Origin: Solwaraspora sp. WMMD406 | GTDB lineage: Bacteria > Actinomycetota > Actinomycetes > Mycobacteriales > Micromonosporaceae | NCBI RefSeq assembly: GCF_029626025.1 | Contig: NZ_JARUBF010000001.1 | Location: 3,224,001 to 3,288,000, forward strand | Reading direction: 5' to 3' | Length of the DNA stretch: 64,000 bases | Shown here: one piece after another, positions 62,031 to 64,000 of the stretch | How the letters are laid out: each line of letters opens with the position of its first letter | Position numbering within the stretch: the stretch's first letter is position 1 | Notes under the pieces: generated by a model | Databases searched by the model: none | Told to the model about the DNA's origin: nothing | The model's input: the letters and a program-made list of their open reading frames with translations, nothing else | Translations under genes and position numbers: made by a program

Positions 62031-63467
62031 GTGAACACCACGGAGTTCGCCCCGGCCGGCACGGTGTCAGCCGAGGATCTGGGGACCGTCCATCTCATCG
62101 GGATCGGCGGGGTCGGCATGAGCGGCCTGGCCCGACTCCTGCTCACCCGGGGCATCCCGGTCACCGGCAGCGAGCTGCGGGACTGGCCGTCGCTGGCCGG
62201 GCTGCGCGCGCTCGGCGGCACCATCCACATGAGCCACGAGGCGGCCAACCTGGACGGCGTCGACACCGTGGTCTATTCGACGGCCATCCCGGCCGATCAC
62301 GTCGAGTTGGCCACCGCCCGTCAGCGTGGGCTGCGGGTGCTGCACCGGTCCGAGGCGCTCGCCGCCGCGATGACCGGCCGGCGGACCATCGCGGTCGCCG
62401 GCACCCACGGCAAGACCACGACCACGTCGATGGTCACCCTGATCCTGCAGCGGGCCGGACTGGACCCGTCGTACGTCATCGGCGGGGAGATCTCGGCGGC
62501 GGGCGCAAGCGCCCACCACGGCAGTGGCGACTACTTCGTCGCCGAGGCCGACGAGAGCGACCGGTCGTTCCTGCTGTACCGACCGTTCGTGTCGATCGTC
62601 ACGAACGTCGACGCCGACCACCTGAACACCTACGGCGACCTGGCCGGGCTGGCCGCCGGCTTCGCCGAGTTCGCCCGGTTGACCGACCCGGACGGCTTCG
62701 TGGTCACCTGCGCCGACGACCCGGGCACCCGGCAGTTGACCGAGGCGCTGCGGGCGCAAGGGCGCACCGTCCACACGTACGGCGAGGCGGCCGACGCCGA
62801 CCTGCGGATCTCGGAGGTCGTCTCGTCGGCGGCCGGTGTGCGGTACGTGGCCACCCTGGACGGCGCGGTGCTCGGTGAGATCCGGTTGCCGGTTCCCGGC
62901 CGGCATCTGGGGCTCAACAGCGCCGCAGCGGTGTTGACCGCGCTGCGCCTCGGTCTTCCGCTGGAGGCGGCGGTGGACGCGCTCGGCGCGTTCCCCGGGG
63001 TCCGCCGTCGGTTCGAGCGCAAGGGCGTCGCGGCCGGGGTGACCGTCTACGACGAGTACGCCTACCACCCGACCTCGATGACCGCCGCGTTGCACACCAT
63101 GCGGGAGGTCGCCGGCGACGGGCGGCTGCTGGTGGTGTTCCAGCCGTACCGGGTCTATCGGACCCGTGACCTGCAAGCGGAGTTGTCCGCCGCGTTGTCG
63201 ATCGCCGACGAGGTGATCGTCATGGAGGTCTTCGGCCCCGGCGAGTTGCGGGAGCCGGGGGAGGGCGGGGCCGCGCTGACCGCAGCCGTGCCGCTGCCCG
63301 CCGACCGCAAGATTTTCGTCGCGTCCTGGGAGGACGTGTCGTCCGAGGTGGTCACCCGGGCCCGGCCGGGTGACGTGGTGGTGACGATGGGCGCGCCGCC
63401 GATCTCGCTGCTCGGAGACGAACTGCTCGCCGCGCTCGGTGGTGCGGCGGCCGTCGACGCCGGATGA
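62031..63467 (+). CDS. murC: MurC, UDP-MurNAc:L-alanine ligase
   Basis: A 478-aa Mur ligase that adds the first stem residue. The N-terminal Rossmann motif is IGIGGVGMSGLARLLL, the P-loop VAGTHGKTTTTSM, followed by EADESDRSF, NVDADHLNTYGD, PGVRRRFERKG and DEYAYHPTSM, with VFQPYRVYRTRDL in the C-terminal domain. GTG 62031 follows gggaagg. Streptomyces keeps murC outside the cluster; here it is between murG and ftsQ. It overlaps ftsQ by ATGA. Confidence 0.97.
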   Translation: MNTTEFAPAGTVSAEDLGTVHLIGIGGVGMSGLARLLLTRGIPVTGSELRDWPSLAGLRALGGTIHMSHEAANLDGVDTVVYSTAIPADHVELATARQRGLRVLHRSEALAAAMTGRRTIAVAGTHGKTTTTSMVTLILQRAGLDPSYVIGGEISAAGASAHHGSGDYFVAEADESDRSFLLYRPFVSIVTNVDADHLNTYGDLAGLAAGFAEFARLTDPDGFVVTCADDPGTRQLTEALRAQGRTVHTYGEAADADLRISEVVSSAAGVRYVATLDGAVLGEIRLPVPGRHLGLNSAAAVLTALRLGLPLEAAVDALGAFPGVRRRFERKGVAAGVTVYDEYAYHPTSMTAALHTMREVAGDGRLLVVFQPYRVYRTRDLQAELSAALSIADEVIVMEVFGPGELREPGEGGAALTAAVPLPADRKIFVASWEDVSSEVVTRARPGDVVVTMGAPPISLLGDELLAALGGAAAVDAG

Positions 63468-64000
63468 GTCCGGCCGACCGGCCGGGCCGGTCCGGTACGC
63501 CCGGTCCGGACGCCGCGCCCGCCGCGACCGGTCCGGTCCGTCGGTGGCGGCTGGTGCGCGCCAGTCGGGAGGCGGTGCCGCCGTCGGTACGGCGGTTCAT
63601 GCGTCGGGCCCGGCGGCGGCGATTGCGGGCCGCGTTGCCGTTCGCGGTCACCGGCCTGCTGCTCGCCCTCGTGGCGCTGGGCGGCTGGGTGGTCTACGGC
63701 ACATCGGTGCTCGGCGTGGCGCAGGTGCGGGTCACCGGCACCAGCGTGGTGACTCCGGACGAGGTCCGCGCGGCGGCGGCGGTGCCGTCGGGCGTGCCAC
63801 TCGCCCGGGTCGACCTCGACCAGGTCGCCGGTCGGGTCGCCGGCCTGCTGGCGGTGGAGCGGGCGGTGGTGAGCCGCGACTGGCCGGGTACGCTGGTGAT
63901 CACAGTGGTCGAACGGGTGCCGGCCGCGGTGGTGCCACGCGAGGACGGGTTCCTGGTGGTGGACGCCGCCGGGGTGGGCTTCCGGACGGTGCCCGAACGC
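63464..64000 (+). CDS. ftsQ: FtsQ, division protein (3' end cut by window edge)
   Basis: The first 179 residues of a bitopic membrane protein that scaffolds the FtsL/FtsB and FtsW/FtsI complexes. A basic cytoplasmic part of about 65 residues (RRFMRRARRRRLRAALPF) precedes one transmembrane helix (about 66-84, VTGLLLALVALGGWVVYG). A POTRA domain follows: VLGVAQVRVTGTSVVTPDEV, then PLARVDLDQVAGRVAGLLAV, ERAVVSRDWPGTLVITVVER. The frame is open to base 64000. ATG 63464 overlaps the murC stop (ATGA). Confidence 0.93.
   Translation, partial: MSPADRPGRSGTPGPDAAPAATGPVRRWRLVRASREAVPPSVRRFMRRARRRRLRAALPFAVTGLLLALVALGGWVVYGTSVLGVAQVRVTGTSVVTPDEVRAAAAVPSGVPLARVDLDQVAGRVAGLLAVERAVVSRDWPGTLVITVVERVPAAVVPREDGFLVVDAAGVGFRTVPER

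Overview
The window is high-GC (about 70% by eye) with near-saturated G/C at third codon positions, frequent GTG/TTG starts, 1-4 nt ATGA/GTGA gene overlaps and several leaderless promoters (a TAnnnT -10 box 6-8 nt before the start codon). With a meso-DAP-type MurE, MurT/GatD, an ImuA'/ImuB/DnaE2 mutasome and murC inside the division cluster, this points to a filamentous actinomycete, most likely Micromonosporaceae (inference; no rRNA or tRNA gene is visible).

Layout. 1-10 kb: a type III CRISPR-Cas effector locus. A minus-strand operon runs cas10, Cas7-Cas5-Cas11 fusion (Csx10-like), Cas7-Cas7 fusion, csx19, and a large TIGR03986-type RAMP. A CARF-HEPN ribonuclease gene, cut by the left edge, converges on it. 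The fused subunit set resembles the cyanobacterial type III-Dv complex. No array, cas1/cas2 or cas6 lies in the window. 10.5-19 kb: a PadR regulator coupled to a membrane protein, an 1,151-residue HEAT-like protein, a lipoprotein and a secreted C39-like protein. 19-26 kb: the DNA-damage mutagenesis locus with a LexA box, an SAV_6107-type HEPN protein, imuA', imuB (3' end frameshifted) and dnaE2. 26-31 kb: a second PadR/membrane-protein pair, a lipoprotein, a methyltransferase, a PglZ/phosphatase-superfamily protein and a DUF3040 protein. 31-36 kb: MoxR, DUF58 and TgpA-like transglutaminase genes on the minus strand. 36.5-43.5 kb: a universal stress protein and the Mrp cation/proton antiporter (A+B fused, C, D, E, F, G), in which four subunits carry separate in-frame tandem repeats. 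43.5-46.5 kb: leuS behind a leaderless Leu-codon leader peptide and a terminator. 46.6-49.3 kb (minus): murT-gatD plus a TVP38-type membrane protein. 49.8-64 kb: the dcw cluster mraZ, rsmH, ftsL, ftsI, murE, murF, mraY, ftsW, murG, murC, ftsQ (cut by the right edge).

How it fits together. The right third is one cell-wall and division factory: MurC/E/F, MraY and MurG build lipid II, MurT/GatD amidate its D-Glu, and FtsW/FtsI with FtsL/FtsQ use it at the septum. murD is missing from its usual place between mraY and ftsW. MraZ-box-like repeats stand both in the mraZ promoter and, as an 18-nt inverted copy, on the murT-gatD side of the divergent intergenic region, suggesting joint control. The most notable points are the III-Dv-like CRISPR complex, the MraZ-murT/gatD operator arrangement, the leuS leader peptide, the missing murD and the imuB frameshift.
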